This document shows positions 45,830 to 56,132 of a stretch of DNA of 64,000 nucleotides, one piece after another (the stretch's first letter is position 1; each line of letters begins with the position of its first letter). A program made the translations under genes and the position numbers. Source of the stretch: Liolophura sinensis (Eukaryota > Mollusca > Polyplacophora > Chitonida > Chitonidae); NCBI RefSeq assembly GCF_032854445.1, contig NC_088306.1, positions 3,346,373 through 3,410,372 of the forward strand, read 5' to 3'. Under the pieces are notes generated by a model, which saw only the letters and a program-made list of their open reading frames with translations, had not been told where the DNA came from and did no database searches.

Positions 45830-46024
45830 TCCTTTGTATTATACAGACATCTGTAGTCACACATTTCCTGTCAAGTGGGTGCAGACAGTTGTGATTGGCC
45901 GTCCATACTCACCTACGTGGCCGTAAATTTGCGTAGTCTGTCGTACATCGAAGATCACTTGTCTTCCGCCAACATGGTGCAAGTGTACGTCACACGTGTA
46001 AAATTAATTTGCCAAATACCACAG

Positions 46025-46143
46025 GTTTAATGCTGGCACTCCTGTTTCCTCCACCCATCGATAAGATGATCAACATCGTAAAAGTTAAATATTCTAGACT
46101 ATGCATGGCATAAAACAACAATCAAATAAATTAATAAATAAAC
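46025..46143 (+). mobile_element. SINE-A relic, 3' part
   Basis: CTGTTTCCTCCACCCATCGA, AAAGTTAAATATTCTAGACT, GGCATAAAACAACAATCAAATAAATTAATAAAT. Strongly diverged. Confidence 0.6.
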
Positions 46144-47390
46144 ATTTGAGTTTTGGAGCATGCGTTGTTGGGGATTGGACGTGTTCAACACGTGTAGTAT
46201 TTCATCAATGATTTAAGATAGAAATTAAAAATTCTATGAAATTATTTCTTTCAGTGTTAATTTAAAGTTTAATAGTACTTTATGTATAACAACGGGGCGT
46301 CTGTGTCGAAATGCTAGGGTTCTCTGATTTAAAACCTATTTTCTTTACCCGATATGCATGTTGATAGGAGGTAGCCTTCACCCTGGTCGTGTCCATGCCT
46401 TTGCCTTAATTGTTCATGAACGACCCAACCCGACTTTGTCATGAAGTTAGAACACAGCTAGGTATGAAATAAAAGTAAAGCGTTGTATGCATGGTCATTT
46501 TTTTTTCTTCAGAACAATATTTTTCTTTCAAATGTTTTTTTATATATATATATAAATTTAATTATGTAATAAATTTATAGAGTTAAACATAACATTTAGT
46601 CTGCATATTTCGCAGGTATTTAACGTATAGCACTGCAAGATAGGCCTGTGACGAGTCTGTCGAAATGATTAAAAAAAAATCCTTCATTCAAGTAATCGCC
46701 CAGCCATCACTTGGGGGCGGGGGTGCGGGTGTGGCTACCATTTGACAAATAAAGAAATCAATCACCAAATACACGTAAATGCAACACGGCATCAATTAAT
46801 CTGATTTGAATATATGTGGCATACTAAAAAAAAATTAGGCAGAAAAATTTATAAACACGTATTTTAAATAGTCTTGCGATCCAAATATATGTGACATGTC
46901 TTGCGTGCAAAACATTGTACAGACGTACGGTATATATAAGACACAAAAATAAAACTGTTCCATGGATATTTTATAAAAATGTTATAGCACGAAGCTTAAC
47001 TATTTGAACATTTTGTGACGTGGTTAAATTTTTCGTTTGTATTATAAAACCTTTCTTTCATTAGCAAAAAATATTCTTAACTTTTTATATGATAATATGA
47101 AAATACTTTTATTGTTACAGTGACTAGAAATTAGACCACCAAAATGGTTTTTTTTTTTTTTTTAATTTGTGCTTTTAACTTTCAGGATCGTTAAAATTCA
47201 GTGAACGTAAACTGCTGCGTTGCTGTAGGTTCCATATTGCAATAGCTGGATATAGCACGAGATAAAAGCATTACAGATCAACATGGGCAGCGTTGTTAAC
47301 AATGTCCCATTTGGCGTTTGACAGTTAGCCCACATGACTTGGTCTGAAATGTCATAAATTTAGGTCACTTCGGGTTAGGGTTGAGGATCC
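46144..47390. other. Intergenic stretch upstream of the TSC22D promoter
   Basis: AT-rich, with poly-T (46499, 47146) and a short TA run (46541). No coding sequence or repeat family is recognised. It becomes more GC-rich toward 47.4 kb, consistent with a promoter boundary. Confidence 0.5.
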
Positions 47391-47401
47391 AGGGAAAGCT
47401 A

Positions 47402-47413
47402 CGTGACGTCACG
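47402..47413. promoter_or_regulatory. CRE palindrome (12 bp, CREB/ATF type)
   Basis: CGTGACGTCACG is a perfect 12-bp palindrome containing the full consensus TGACGTCA (47404-47411). It sits about 240 nt upstream of the TSC22D start codon, where a core promoter is expected, so CREB/ATF control of the long isoform is plausible. The site is seen directly; its use is inferred. Confidence 0.6.
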
Positions 47414-47441
47414 GTATCCCAGAAATCCCCAGTCTTAATGT

Positions 47442-47451
47442 CCGCCATTTT
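47442..47451 (+). promoter_or_regulatory. YY1-type site (CCGCCATTTT)
   Basis: It matches the YY1 consensus CCGCCATNTT exactly in sense orientation, 30 nt after the CRE palindrome and about 200 nt before the start codon. Such sites typically lie just downstream of the transcription start in animal promoters, which would put the TSC22D start near 47.40-47.44 kb (inference). Confidence 0.5.
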
Positions 47452-47557
47452 CATAGAGAGCGAAGGAGGAGTGTTTCACTGGTGAGCTTGTTTTGTGTCT
47501 TAAACTTTTCTAGAGGATTTGATCGCTTCCAGTGGATCCCCGTCGGCTCCGTATAGG

Positions 47558-47599
47558 ATGGCTTATCCACTTAATAGCCGTCCTATTCCCCGGAGGTGA
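47558..47599 (+). other. Upstream ORF in TSC22D 5' leader (13 codons)
   Basis: ATG at 47558 with A at -3 and G at +4 (strong context) opens 13 codons and stops with TGA at 47597-47599, 54 nt before the main ATG. If the leader is unspliced as drawn, it should reduce initiation at the main start and permit reinitiation. A second, weaker-context uORF candidate (47438-47485) overlaps the YY1 site and may lie above the transcription start. Confidence 0.45.
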
Positions 47600-47653
47600 C
47601 ATTTTTCATACACGAACCTAGACTTTTAGTCGGTGGTGGTGTTTTCATTCAAA

Positions 47654-49419
47654 ATGGCTGAGAATCTCATGCCAGACAAGATGGCCGTCACATCGGAAAA
47701 TCAGCATGGAACTGTGTCTCGTAAAGATAGTTTCAGTCGAGAGGAAGGCGATCTGAGGCTCGCATCAGGCGTTCAGAGACCTGGACTCGACAGTCTGCCC
47801 AAGAAAAAGAGCACTTTCAAGATCACAAGCATCACGAAGAATACTCCGAGAGGGGCCAGTTCCGATTTGACATATGATGCGGATGGAGACAGTTTGGATG
47901 ACTTGGATGAAAGTCACACGGAAGAAGTGAGTTCTGAAATTCTTGACAGTTCAAGGAACACAGACATAGAGTTGGATCCAACTTCGTCAGAGGATACTAC
48001 TCACAATCTGACGCCAGATGACACAGTGCTGGGGCCTAAAGACAAGGCGTCAGATATACAGTCACGCTTCAAGGTGGTCAAGATTGAGACACATGAGCCA
48101 TTCAGACGAGGTCGCTGGTTATGTCACGATTTTTTAGACCAATCTCAAGCTGTTACGGAAAAAACTGAAATACGCCAGAATCATCAAGATGAAAGTCATT
48201 CTGGTAATTCTAGTGCAGGTAGTTCAATACATTATGTGCATGGGGCTGACGACCCGTCTAAAAACCCGCTCACAGGGGGGCTGCCACATTCGCAAGGAAA
48301 TGCCACTGCTGTTTCAACATCGTCTGGTCAGATTGGGCATTTACCGAATGATCAGGTGCTTCCAGGTGGTGTTTCTAATGCTGCTCATGCCAGTACGAAA
48401 CAAAGCACGAACGATTTCCAACCCATAAACCCTGCTCAGTCAAATCAGCAACCAAATGTGGCTCAAAAACAAGGCAGTGTACACAGTGTGCGCGGTGACA
48501 CGCCCGCACCGCAGTTACCTGGGCCAGGACAGGTGGGTACGTCACAGCCCATTCCACATCAGTCACAGGCGCCCCACCCCCACCAAACTATGACATCCCA
48601 GCAAGTGCCCTCTCAAGTCAATCAAGGTGCCACAGGCGGTGCACCCCAGGGCATCCCCAATATGACAGGCGGAGGATTGCAACAACATCAATCCCAACAG
48701 CCCCAAATCGCTCATAACTTACCACAGACTTCGATTCCAAACCCTGTAATGTCTCACTCACAGACCTCACCGGCGGGGTCCTTACCACAGACCCCTTCCC
48801 CTGCACCTCAGGGGCCCCACAGTCAGACCCCTCACAACCCTATGCAACCCTCAGTGCTTCACACGTCGCAGGGAATTCCACGAGAAGTGAATACTGGTGG
48901 ATTGCCTGCCTCTCACCTACCCCCAACTCTTCCAGACCACTTAAAGAACAGTCAAGCCGGGGGCGCCGCTGTCCACATGCACCAGGTCGGCCACCCGTCG
49001 ACGCCCATGCCACACCTCCACCAAAGTTCACATAGTCACGAATCTGCAAACTTGAACAATATAGCCAATATTAACATGCGCAAGATAAGCGCACCTAGTA
49101 ACTTGCAATCTGTTCCGGCATCTGATGCCTCCGCCATGCCAGTGGAGAAATTACCGCACCACGGCGGTACAAGTTCTGTGGCTGGTGCGGAGGGTTTACC
49201 AAAGGGCAATAGTGTCGGGCATACGAATCACATCGACGCTAGCAAGAGAGAGTTCCTACGGCTGGATAATTTAGCCGGCGATGAAAATGTAGGTTCTGAG
49301 GGTCCATCAGGGGATATGAACGAGCGTGTGGAGATGTCAACCCCTCTCTTAACCCCATTGGCTGCTGCCGTGGGCGGCCTTTCCAGCCCTACCAAAGAGG
49401 GGAAGGAAGAAGTCCTAAG
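47654..49419 (+). CDS. TSC22D1: TSC22D / Bunched-A long isoform, first coding exon (partial gene)
   Basis: Long isoforms of TSC22D1/2/4 and fly Bunched A are transcription/growth regulators with a C-terminal TSC box plus leucine zipper and a long disordered N-terminus; only the N-terminus is here. The exon encodes 588 codons plus 2 nt. Two hallmark motifs are visible: motif 1 KKKSTFKITSI at residues 50-60, and motif 2 from SRFKVVKI (137-144) to EPFRRGRWLCHDF (148-160), the segment reported in fly BunA to bind Madm (NRBP1 in mammals). Residues about 80-130 are acidic/Ser-rich; about 215-470 are Q/P/H/S-rich low complexity. Start: ATG at 47654 with A at -3 and G at +4. The frame is open 21 nt further upstream but without an ATG. 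The exon ends AAG|GTAAGT (49419/49420), phase 2, after which a stop follows at once. Vertebrate paralogues are co-orthologous, so the symbol is approximate. Confidence 0.9.
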
Positions 49420-49593
49420 GTAAGTCAACAGTTTGATTTTATTACTGTCCTTTTATGCAATCTGACAATTTCAGGAAGTAGGGCTGTCATTCCAGGGCCA
49501 TTCATTTATACACTTGAAACATATATGACAGCACTCCTTTAAAAAAAAGAGGCTTAATTTGAAGCCTATTAAGTTGAAATGAATGCATCTATA

Positions 49594-49814
49594 TGCTGTA
49601 ATTCTTCAAACTTTTCGCATGTTTACAAGATGAATGTATAAGCATATTCTGAGGGATTTCTCTGTGTGGACTGATTAAATTATACTTTATGTGAAGCCCT
49701 GAAATGGGCCAATCCAACCAAAACTAGTTTTGTCTCCAAAATCAAATTCAAAATTTGCATAAATTGCAGTGAAAGTTACTCTTTTAAATGCGAAAAGGTT
49801 GAGGAATTATGGTA
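49594..49814 (+). mobile_element. MITE family 1 copy, in TSC22D intron
   Basis: Left GCTGTAATTCTTCAAACTTT, right AAAAGGTTGAGGAATTATGGTA, inverted repeats extending to CGCATGT/AATGCG. The body shares GTGAAGCCCTGAAATGGGCC and TTTGCATAAATTGCAGTGAAAG with the other copies. It lies about 175 bp from the splice donor. Confidence 0.88.
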
Positions 49815-52204
49815 GCCTAGATAGTCACAGACAACAGCCAGATTGCATGTGCATTTAAATCCGAAACGAGTCAAATTTTTTGCTGCTTGTAAACATTTTA
49901 TATGTGTAGTTTGTATAATTTCGCCGGTTGCTCTCTTCAGGTTTACTTTCAAAGGTCTAAGCCACAGACTGTCATTTTTTTCAGGGCTACATTGGTGATG
50001 TATGTTGTTGTGCAAGAATTTTGCAAGTATCACAAGATCTGATGTGGAATTGTAATAGTTGTTATTGTTATTAGCCCTTCACTTTTCTGAACATTTTTGA
50101 GTTCTCTCTATAACTTCTTGAACTGGTTATTGACAGATAATGTTTATAAGTGCATTCAATCGCTAGTCTAGTTCCTCTGGTCTGTGTCTGACGTACAAGT
50201 ACATGTGTACCAAAATTATGTAACCATTACCCATGAAAGGAGAACAGAATCCGTGCTGATTGGCAGCTATGTGACACAGTGCAGCCTATTGTATGAATCC
50301 AGGTTGAGGGTGCTGCACGCTGCATGTGCGTTGCTGTGCGTTTCAGTGTGACCGAAACAATAGCCTGATATACATGTATTATAGTTTGTTGTTATTGTCA
50401 GTCAGTCAGTGCTGATTTTGTATGCATGTACAGTGTACGTGCTTCTACTTTTGCTTCTTATATATATATGATGCAGAGCATAGATTTGCGAACACTGTTA
50501 CAAATTTAAGCCTATTTGCAAAATTATCTACTGCTTTGTTGAATTCTGTCATTCGCCAGACACGTACCACTCATAGGCCATATATAATGTATACATGTAC
50601 TGGTACTCGGGGTGAGACAAATATTATCCTGACCCTAGATCGCTGTCTGTTTGAACATTCCCAATAAATTTTGGTTCTGTATTTACTCTTCAGTCAGAGT
50701 AGAACACAATGATATGTGGAGGTTGATGTTCAATCCTTAGGCTGGTCATGTCAAGTAAAAAACATCCTCCTCCGCCATGGTGGCTGCTATAGTGTGTGTG
50801 TTGATGAACATTTAGCTAGCAGTGACGGACATTTACATTTTGACCCATCAGATCACCATTCATTTGTACCCCTCCTTTGGCATGCTGTTTTAGTTCAGAA
50901 ACATTTTTGCACTCCAGAAACAAAATGTAAGTGTGCCAATAACACACTTGTATCTGAAATAATAGTCTGGGAGTGTGAATTTAGGTATGCAAAGTACACT
51001 CTGTCTTCTGCAGGGGGATCATGATGGTATCGACATACATGCAGTGATTATAGCTGTTTAAGAACAGACTAACAAAGGCCTGCAAAACACATGTTAATAT
51101 GCTTAAATTCTAAATCATCAACCCAATGTTAAATCAGTCAGTCAGTCAAAGGGTAAAGCTGTTTGCGTCTGTTGGTTGGTGAGTGGCAGATTTAAGACTT
51201 TCATTCATGTACTGTACCTGTACTTGTGCATTATACATGCACATTACCGACTCACATTATCAATTTTTGTAAGGCATACACAATAGCATTTCAGAATACC
51301 CAGGCAGTATTGGCAGAGGGCACACTGTTGTGATAAATCAATCGGGGTGATTTGTGTGAAAACACTTCATAATTGTACTGTTTACATGATGATAGCAGAT
51401 ATTGAGAAAAAAATTTGTCAAGTGTACAAATGTTATCTTGCTCAAGCCAGTTGGTTTTAGTAGGTTTCCTTATGAATATGCATGTACATGTATGAAAATG
51501 AAAGTTCAGAGAACTATTACCATACACATGTACATGTACAAGTAACCTTGTTAATCTGTCTGCTGTAAAAACTGGCCTGCAAATTAGCATGCTTCTGGAA
51601 TGCTATTGTGGCTTTATATACTTCATAATCTTTAATTGAACAAATCTGAGTCATTACACATGTACACGTACGTCTTTAACATCTTGTGAGTACAACTTTG
51701 TTCATTCCAGAGGAATTTGTGAGCACATGTGCTGCGGGACAAAAAATGATGTGTAAGCACATTTTTGAATCAGATCTGGAAGTTTGCATAGTAGCATGTG
51801 TCTTTCCATATAAACTGAAATGTTTGGTTACAGTTCATGATTTTTCCCAAATTCAGACTATTTTTGCCTGTACCAGACCATACTGTATTTAACCTAAAGT
51901 GGTAAGTGAAAATGCACATTTACAAACACACACACAGTATAGGTCTTAAAATAATACTTTTTTATTATTTTTTAAATAATGAAAAATAATTTATGCCAAC
52001 AGTAAAGTTATTCTGAAAAGAAATTAATCAGACTCGACAAAAAGTTGCTCTATGAGCTGGATGAATCCGTCAGAATGAAGCGTTGAAATCCTAGGCTTTT
52101 GGTGAAACACAGTACATGTACATGTATAATCTGCAGTATGTATACATGTGCACTTCTGGTATTTGTTCTCATAAAATATACATAATACACATATTGTACA
52201 TGTA

Positions 52205-52205
<1 letters not shown>

Positions 52206-52251
<46 letters not shown>

Positions 52252-52275
52252 TATATATATATACACATATATATC
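52206..52275 (+). repeat. (TA)n / (CA)n microsatellite
   Basis: About 18 TA units, then ACACACAC, then more TA. The Tyr-Ile-rich minus-strand frames here are its translation. Confidence 0.95.
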
Positions 52276-53261
52276 GAAATCCAGACTTGTATAAACAACT
52301 ACGTCTATAGTATATATGCTTTCAGATCTGGCTTTTCCTTTTGTCATTTTATTGTCATGAAATATGCATTATATATCATGGGGTTACTTAACCATCAGTG
52401 GTGCATGTGTGTTGATGGTCTTCACATTCACACACATACATTCAGTTTGATTGACAGCACAGTTTACATGTTGATCTGAAAACTGTAAGCGAAAATGTAA
52501 AATGTAAGCCTTCTGTTTTATGTCTCATTTAAGAAATTAGAAAGACCATAAAATCAATTTCATTTTAATGTCTGGCTGAAATATTTTGGGCTGTTTGTCG
52601 TTTGTAAATATCTAGTTACATGAAAATTAGTATTAATATTTATTTCAGCCTGAATGAGAGTTGGAAAGGGAATAAGCTTTACATGTATGTGTCTCTCAGT
52701 CTTAATTGAAAACAAGAATTGCGGCAGTTTTTATGATACTTTTTATGATTAGTCATATGTGTTAATTCATTGTGTTCGCAACAAGAGTTCATCCATACTT
52801 TATGCCACTTTGTGAGTAACCAGTTGTGTCAGTTTTACTGTGATACATAATGTTCTGTGTCAGGCTATCAGCAGACTCTGAAGATGTACATGTATGCTGG
52901 TACTCTGTAGTTTGAAACAAATGCCCTCAGTGGGTCTTGAGTGCTTTGCTGATTCAGCATTTTTGATCCTTTGGTTGACGTTGTATGAAACAGAAAGATT
53001 TGAGTGTTTTAATTAAGTTTGAACATGTAGAAGCTCACTGGGAAAACAGTCAAACTTTTATGGTTTAAAACTGCTTGCTATTCATACTGAAAGGTTACAT
53101 GTACAGTGTACATGCATTTTCGCATTTGAGACCGGCAGTTTGTGACCGGCAGTTTGTATCAGGGGATCAAATAATGCAGTGTAGGGTAATAAAAAGTACA
53201 CAGTTTGGAAAACTGTTTGCATGGCCATAAACACGTACATGTATAGATGTATACATGTACA

Positions 53262-54485
53262 TATGTATACCCTCTGTCTCTATGAGCAGTACACTTGTAA
53301 GGTACACGTGTTTACCCTTTCTATGAGAAGTACACTTATAAGCTATGCATGTGTACCCTCTCTATGAGAAGTACACTTGTAAGCTACATATGTATTCGGT
53401 CTGTCTTTGTGAGAAGTACACTTGTAAGCTACCTATGTATACGGTCTGTCTCTGTGAGAAGTACACTTGTAATCTACAGATGTATACCCTCTCTGTGAGA
53501 AGTACACTTGTAAGCTACATATGTATATGGTCTGTCTCTGTGAGAAGTACACTTGTAAGCTACCTATGTATACAGTCTGTCTCTGTGAGAAGTACACTTG
53601 TAATCTACAGATGTATACCCTCTCTGTGAGAAGTACACTTGTAAGCTACCTATGTATACCCTCTGTCTCTGTGAGAAGTACACTTGTAAGCTACCTATGT
53701 ATACCCTCTGTCTCTATGAGAAGTACACTTGGAAGTTACCTATGTATACCCTCTGTCTCTATGAGCAGTACACTTGTAAGGTACATGTGTTTACCCTCTC
53801 TGTGAGAAGTACACTTGTAAGCTACGCATGTGTACCCAGTCTATGAGAAGTACAATTGTAAGCTACATATGTATTCGGTCTGTCTTTGTGAGAAGTACAC
53901 TTGTAAGCTACCTATGTATACGGTCTGTCTCTGTGAGAAGTACACTTGTAATCTACAGATGTATACCCTCTCTGTGAGAAGTACACTTGTAAGCTACATA
54001 TGTATATGGTCTGTCTCTGTGAGAAGTACACTTGTAAGCTACCTATGTATACCCTCTGTCTCCATGAGAAGTACACTTGGAAGTTACCTATGTATTCCCT
54101 CTGTCTCTATGAGAAGTACAGTTGTAAGCTACATACAGTATGTATACGGTCTGTCTCTATGAGAAGTACACTTGGAAGCTACCTATGTATTCCCTCTGTC
54201 TCTATGAGAAGTACAATTGTAAGCTACATATGTATACCCTGTCTGTGTGAGAAGTACACTTTTAAGCTACATATGTATACCCTCTCTATGAGAAGTACAC
54301 TTGTAAACTACGCATGTTTACCCTCTGTCTCTGTGAGAAGTACACTTGTAAGCTACACATGTTTACCCTCTGCCTCTAGGGGAAGTGCACTTGTAAGCTA
54401 CACGTTTACCCCCTGTCTCACTTGTAAGCTACACATGTTTACCCTGTCTCTATGAGAAGTACACTTGTAAGCTACAGATGTTTAC
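53262..54485 (+). repeat. 42-45-bp tandem array with a 479-bp higher-order repeat
   Basis: Unit GAGAAGTACACTTGTAAGCT + ACCTATGTATACCCTCTGTC + TCTGT, with 42-bp variants; about 27 units. The block beginning TGTATTCGGT at 53391 recurs at 53870. Because most unit lengths are multiples of three, long repeat-encoding frames stay open; they lack any non-repeat sequence and are not called as genes. Confidence 0.92.
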
Positions 54486-54533
54486 CATCTAACCAGGAGG
54501 AACATGAATTACACTGACAAATACAGGAAGCTT

Positions 54534-54700
54534 GTACGTGGGAATGTCTGCCAGCAATCTGCGGATGGTCGTGGGTTTCCCTGAGCCCAGTTTCCACCCA
54601 CCATAATGCTGGCCACCGTTGAATAAGTGATAGATTCTTGAGTACGGCATAAAACACCAATCAAATAAATAAATAATTAAATAAATAAATAATTAAATAG
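54534..54700 (+). mobile_element. SINE-A copy, 5'-truncated, 9-bp target duplication
   Basis: GTACGTGGGAATGTCTGCC, a core shortened at GTTTCCCTGAGCCCAGTTTCC, CCACCGTTGAATAAGTGA, and a long AAATAAATAAATAATTAAAT tail. AGGAAGCTT flanks it at 54525-54533 and 54701-54709. Confidence 0.9.
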
Positions 54701-54741
54701 AGGAAGCTTTTATATATATCCATGTATAAGTGTGTTTCGAT

Positions 54742-54975
54742 TACTGTAAATCTCCAACCTTTCCAACCCCTAATGCCTTTTTTTTTTCAATGGAATTTAT
54801 GCATACAATTGTTAGGAAAATGATGGTAAAAATGTTTTATTTTTGTGTCATTAAAGATTTAAGCTTCATGAAATTGTGCAAATTATTTCTCTACACCCCA
54901 CAATTATTTCATAGTTATCATAATATTTTGACATGTTGGTTGCAGAGATGTTGAAACGGTTGAAGAATTAGGGTA
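54742..54975 (+). mobile_element. MITE family 1 termini with a different interior
   Basis: Left TACTGTAAATCTCCAACCTT and right GGTTGAAGAATTAGGGTA form the family 1 inverted repeats, but the interior (poly-T, AATGGAATTTATGCATAC, CTACACCCCACAATTATTTC) is unlike the other copies. Confidence 0.6.
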
Positions 54976-55584
54976 TCAATGATTTTGAGTGTAAACTAAT
55001 GATACTGAAAGTAATTCCCCCCCCAGCTACCTGTGTGTCTTTGTGCTTTATACAGAATCAGGCAGAGAGCTACAGTATGCGTGTACACATGTACAGTGCC
55101 TGAACCTGGAATAGTTTCACATGTCAGATAAAATGTAGGGAGATAAAGACAGTGTTACTGTAACTTTATAGGAACTCTTTTATAGGCAAGGTTCACACAG
55201 TCACCTCAGACGAAATTGAGCACTTACAGATAACGTGTTTGCGATGCACTAAATGAATACAACAGGGAGGTGACCTTTGCTCCTTAGCCCCTCCCACCCA
55301 TCTCTACATGTATAATGGTTATGAACCTTTTTTGTGACACTAGGAGGGGTTTCTTTTGAAGAGAGATGTGCACATGTATTTAGTTTGATAATTTTAAGCA
55401 GGTTGATATCTTGTGCTTAAAGGCTCATGCGTATCAGTCACGGAGACACATGAGGTGGAGGTTAAAAAACTGATCTTAGTTTATGTATTTGTGTATTTCT
55501 CTGCACTCACTACATCTGGGGCTCGTTCACAATAAAGGGACGACGATGCTTGTGAAACCACTTATCTTCTGCATGTCTCTGCCT

Positions 55585-55745
55585 TACACGTTGGAAAGCT
55601 TGTTAGTAACTTGCCTGAGGTATGTGGTTTACCCTGCGCCCTCTGGATCCCTTCACTCATAAAACTGACTGACATCATATCAATGCAAAAATTCTTGAGA
55701 ATAACTTTCAGCAACAGTCTAATACAGATAAATAAATAGATAAAT
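55585..55745 (+). mobile_element. Degenerate SINE with SINE-A-like 3' half
   Basis: GTTGGAAAGCTTGTTAGTAACTTGCCTGAGG, GGTTTACCCTGCGCCCTCTGG, AAAAATTCTTGAGAATAACT, then AGATAAATAAATAGATAAAT follow the SINE order with heavy decay. Confidence 0.5.
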
Positions 55746-56116
55746 TCTTTCCATGTAAGACTTTTTCCCCGCCATTGTCAGTCCACCCTGCCTTTGTACA
55801 TTCACTGGAAGAAACATCTCTGCTTCTCGTTGGCAAAGTTTTCTTGGCATGAAATCAGAGCATGTCTATGGGTAACGGTTAGATCTGAAATACACATTAT
55901 AGCTTGCAGATACATATGCTCTGGCTGCTATGTTATTTTGAACATAAACTACAGGTAGGTGTAGTGCCTGTAGTGGTTGTCTGTGCTCAGGTTATGGCCC
56001 TTTGTGGAAACTCGCCAACCTAAGCATTTCATCCAGCTACATTCATACACCTACAAGTATATGTCAGGATGGAAGAAGTGCGAAAAGCGCAAAAGCAGAG
56101 AGATTTTTTCTTTAGT

Positions 56117-56132
56117 GGGGGGGGGGGGGGGG
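56117..56132 (+). repeat. Poly-G run
   Basis: About 15 consecutive G. Similar runs lie near 17961 and 18996-19013 in LHFPL6 intron 1. Confidence 0.9.

Noticed and set aside
50716-51024. 102-codon plus-strand frame in TSC22D intron 1
   Set aside because: It begins at a non-ATG codon, resembles no family I know, and has no convincing splice sites. I consider it chance.
53345-54455. Several overlapping open frames encoding Cys/Tyr/Ser-rich 15-residue repeats
   Set aside because: They are translations of the 45-bp tandem array in different phases. There is no unique sequence, no splice evidence, and they lie in an intron.
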